Source: Spirochaetota bacterium (lineage in GTDB: Bacteria; Spirochaetota; Spirochaetia; Treponematales; Rectinemataceae). From it: a DNA stretch of 6,233 bases. Location of the stretch: positions 1-6,233 of the forward strand of contig JAEZSM010000099.1 in NCBI GenBank assembly GCA_023421875.1. Direction: 5' to 3'. The first letter of the stretch is position 1; every line of letters starts with the position of its first letter. A program made the translations under genes and the position numbers. The notes beneath the pieces are model-generated. The model had not been told where the DNA came from. It made no database searches and was given only the letters and a program-made list of their open reading frames with translations. Shown here in pieces: positions 5,396 to 6,233 of this stretch.

Positions 5396-6233
5396 AGCTG
5401 CACCTCCTTGCGCTTCATGAAATAGAGCTGCAAGCCTGTGATTGCTAGTATGGCGATGAAGAGAAGCGTAGCTTTGGCGGTGGCCAGGCCAGCGAGCTTG
5501 CGGGCGAAGGCATCGAAGAAAATATCCATGACAAAGGGCACTGTTCCTACCGCGTATCCCGAGGGTCCCACCATGGCGTAGACCAGGTCGAAGCACTTCA
5601 GGGCGTTGGCAATGGAGAGAAAAATACAGACGGTAAAGGCCGGCACCAGGAGGGGCAAGGTGATGTGCCGAAGCCTGTCCCAGGGGCTGGCTCCGTCGAT
5701 CATCGCCGCTTCCAGCACGTCCTGGGGTATGTTCTGCAGGCCAGCCAGGTATACGACCATAAAATAGCCCGCGGCCTGCCAAACCGAAACCAGCACCAGC
5801 AGCCACGGGGCCTTGGCCGAATCGCTCATCCATGTCTGTATGCCCGTGAGCTTGGGCAGGAGATGGAAGAAAATAAACGACCAGATCAGGGCTACCACGA
5901 TCATGGAAAGAACGTTGGGCAGGAAAAACACCGAGCGGAGGACGTTTTTTGTTTTGAGCTTCCGGTCTAGGGCCATGGCGATCCAGAATGCCAGGAGGTT
6001 CGCCAGGATCACGTTGCCCAGGGCGAAGAAGATCGTAAAGCCTATTACGCCCAGGTCGAACTTGTCCGCCCTCCAGGTCGATGCCAGGAGCGTCTTGAAC
6101 TCGCCTATGGCGTAGAGCTTCCGAGCTGCTGTCTCCGCCACTTCGCTGTCAGCTTCATCCAAGGGGGCTGTGAAGGAAACGAGAGCGGCCTCCAAGGCAG
6201 CTTCATCCTGGGCGAGGCCGGCCTTCTTCACCG
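5392..6233 (-). CDS. Carbohydrate ABC transporter permease, MalF-like (CUT1 family), N terminus cut off by the window edge
   Basis: Partner of the MalG-like permease in a sugar importer of the inner membrane. The 279 codons seen from GTG 6231 contain five membrane segments (about 60-88, 98-123, 142-164, 195-218 and 251-271) and the EAA loop DVLEAAMIDGASPWDRLRHI with TLPLLVP (171-197). CUT1 permeases of this type have a further membrane segment near the N terminus, which is absent here, and no start-like signal can be seen because the sequence ends; the GTG at 6229-6231 is therefore probably an internal Val codon and the gene continues past the right edge. The first 50 visible residues are hydrophilic, Ala/Glu-rich and look like an enlarged external loop between segments 1 and 2. 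It overlaps the MalG-like gene by ATGA. A binding-protein gene would be expected further upstream. Confidence 0.93.
   Translation of the reverse strand, partial: VKKAGLAQDEAALEAALVSFTAPLDEADSEVAETAARKLYAIGEFKTLLASTWRADKFDLGVIGFTIFFALGNVILANLLAFWIAMALDRKLKTKNVLRSVFFLPNVLSMIVVALIWSFIFFHLLPKLTGIQTWMSDSAKAPWLLVLVSVWQAAGYFMVVYLAGLQNIPQDVLEAAMIDGASPWDRLRHITLPLLVPAFTVCIFLSIANALKCFDLVYAMVGPSGYAVGTVPFVMDIFFDAFARKLAGLATAKATLLFIAILAITGLQLYFMKRKEVQL
5401..5409 (-). promoter_or_regulatory. Strong ribosome binding site of the MalG-like permease
   Basis: On the minus strand AAGGAGGTG is followed by 5 bases and ATG 5395, a full-length match to the 16S rRNA 3' end. It lies within the last codons of the MalF-like gene and decides the start of the downstream permease. 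Confidence 0.85.

Noticed and set aside
5396..5833. N-terminal extension of the MalG-like frame by about 146 codons
   Set aside because: It overlaps the MalF-like permease in a different frame, is Arg/Gly/His-rich and soluble-looking, and the ATG at 5395 has a perfect ribosome site and the expected permease N terminus.

Overview
The window reads as ordinary bacterial chromosome with tightly packed genes and G+C that looks like the high fifties percent by eye. There are five substantially complete or complete genes plus two genes cut by the window edges. No rRNA, tRNA, transposase, CRISPR array or phage gene is visible. The lineage cannot be fixed from this sequence. A lipoprotein with a loose, spirochaete-like lipobox, together with a sugar-uptake operon of the CUT1 ABC type, would fit a fermentative anaerobe such as a member of Spirochaetota, but this is weak inference.

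Left part (1-2067, plus strand): the last 35 codons of a coiled-coil-ending protein, then pyrK and pyrD. PyrD carries FMN and oxidises dihydroorotate. PyrK carries FAD and a [2Fe-2S] cluster and passes the electrons to NAD+. Together they form the class 1B dihydroorotate dehydrogenase of pyrimidine synthesis. pyrD starts at a GTG inside the 3' end of pyrK (13-base overlap) behind a clear AAGGAG site. PyrK is clearly longer than usual, with three apparent insertions in its NAD-binding half.

Right part (2069-6233, minus strand, read right to left): the C-terminal 279 residues of a MalF-like ABC permease, a MalG-like ABC permease (ATGA overlap), and malQ (4-alpha-glucanotransferase, GH77), 4 bases apart. 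This looks like one operon for taking up and processing maltodextrins. The binding protein and any ATPase are not in the window. After a 110-base gap comes a predicted lipoprotein of unknown function, probably on the same strand and possibly in the same transcript. Its stop codon is separated by a single base from the stop codon of the converging pyrD.

I found no convincing new system. The points most worth a second look are the insertions in PyrK and MalQ, the unusual N-terminal region of the MalF-like permease, the uncharacterised Trp- and Cys-containing lipoprotein, and the nearly abutting convergent stops with no visible terminator.
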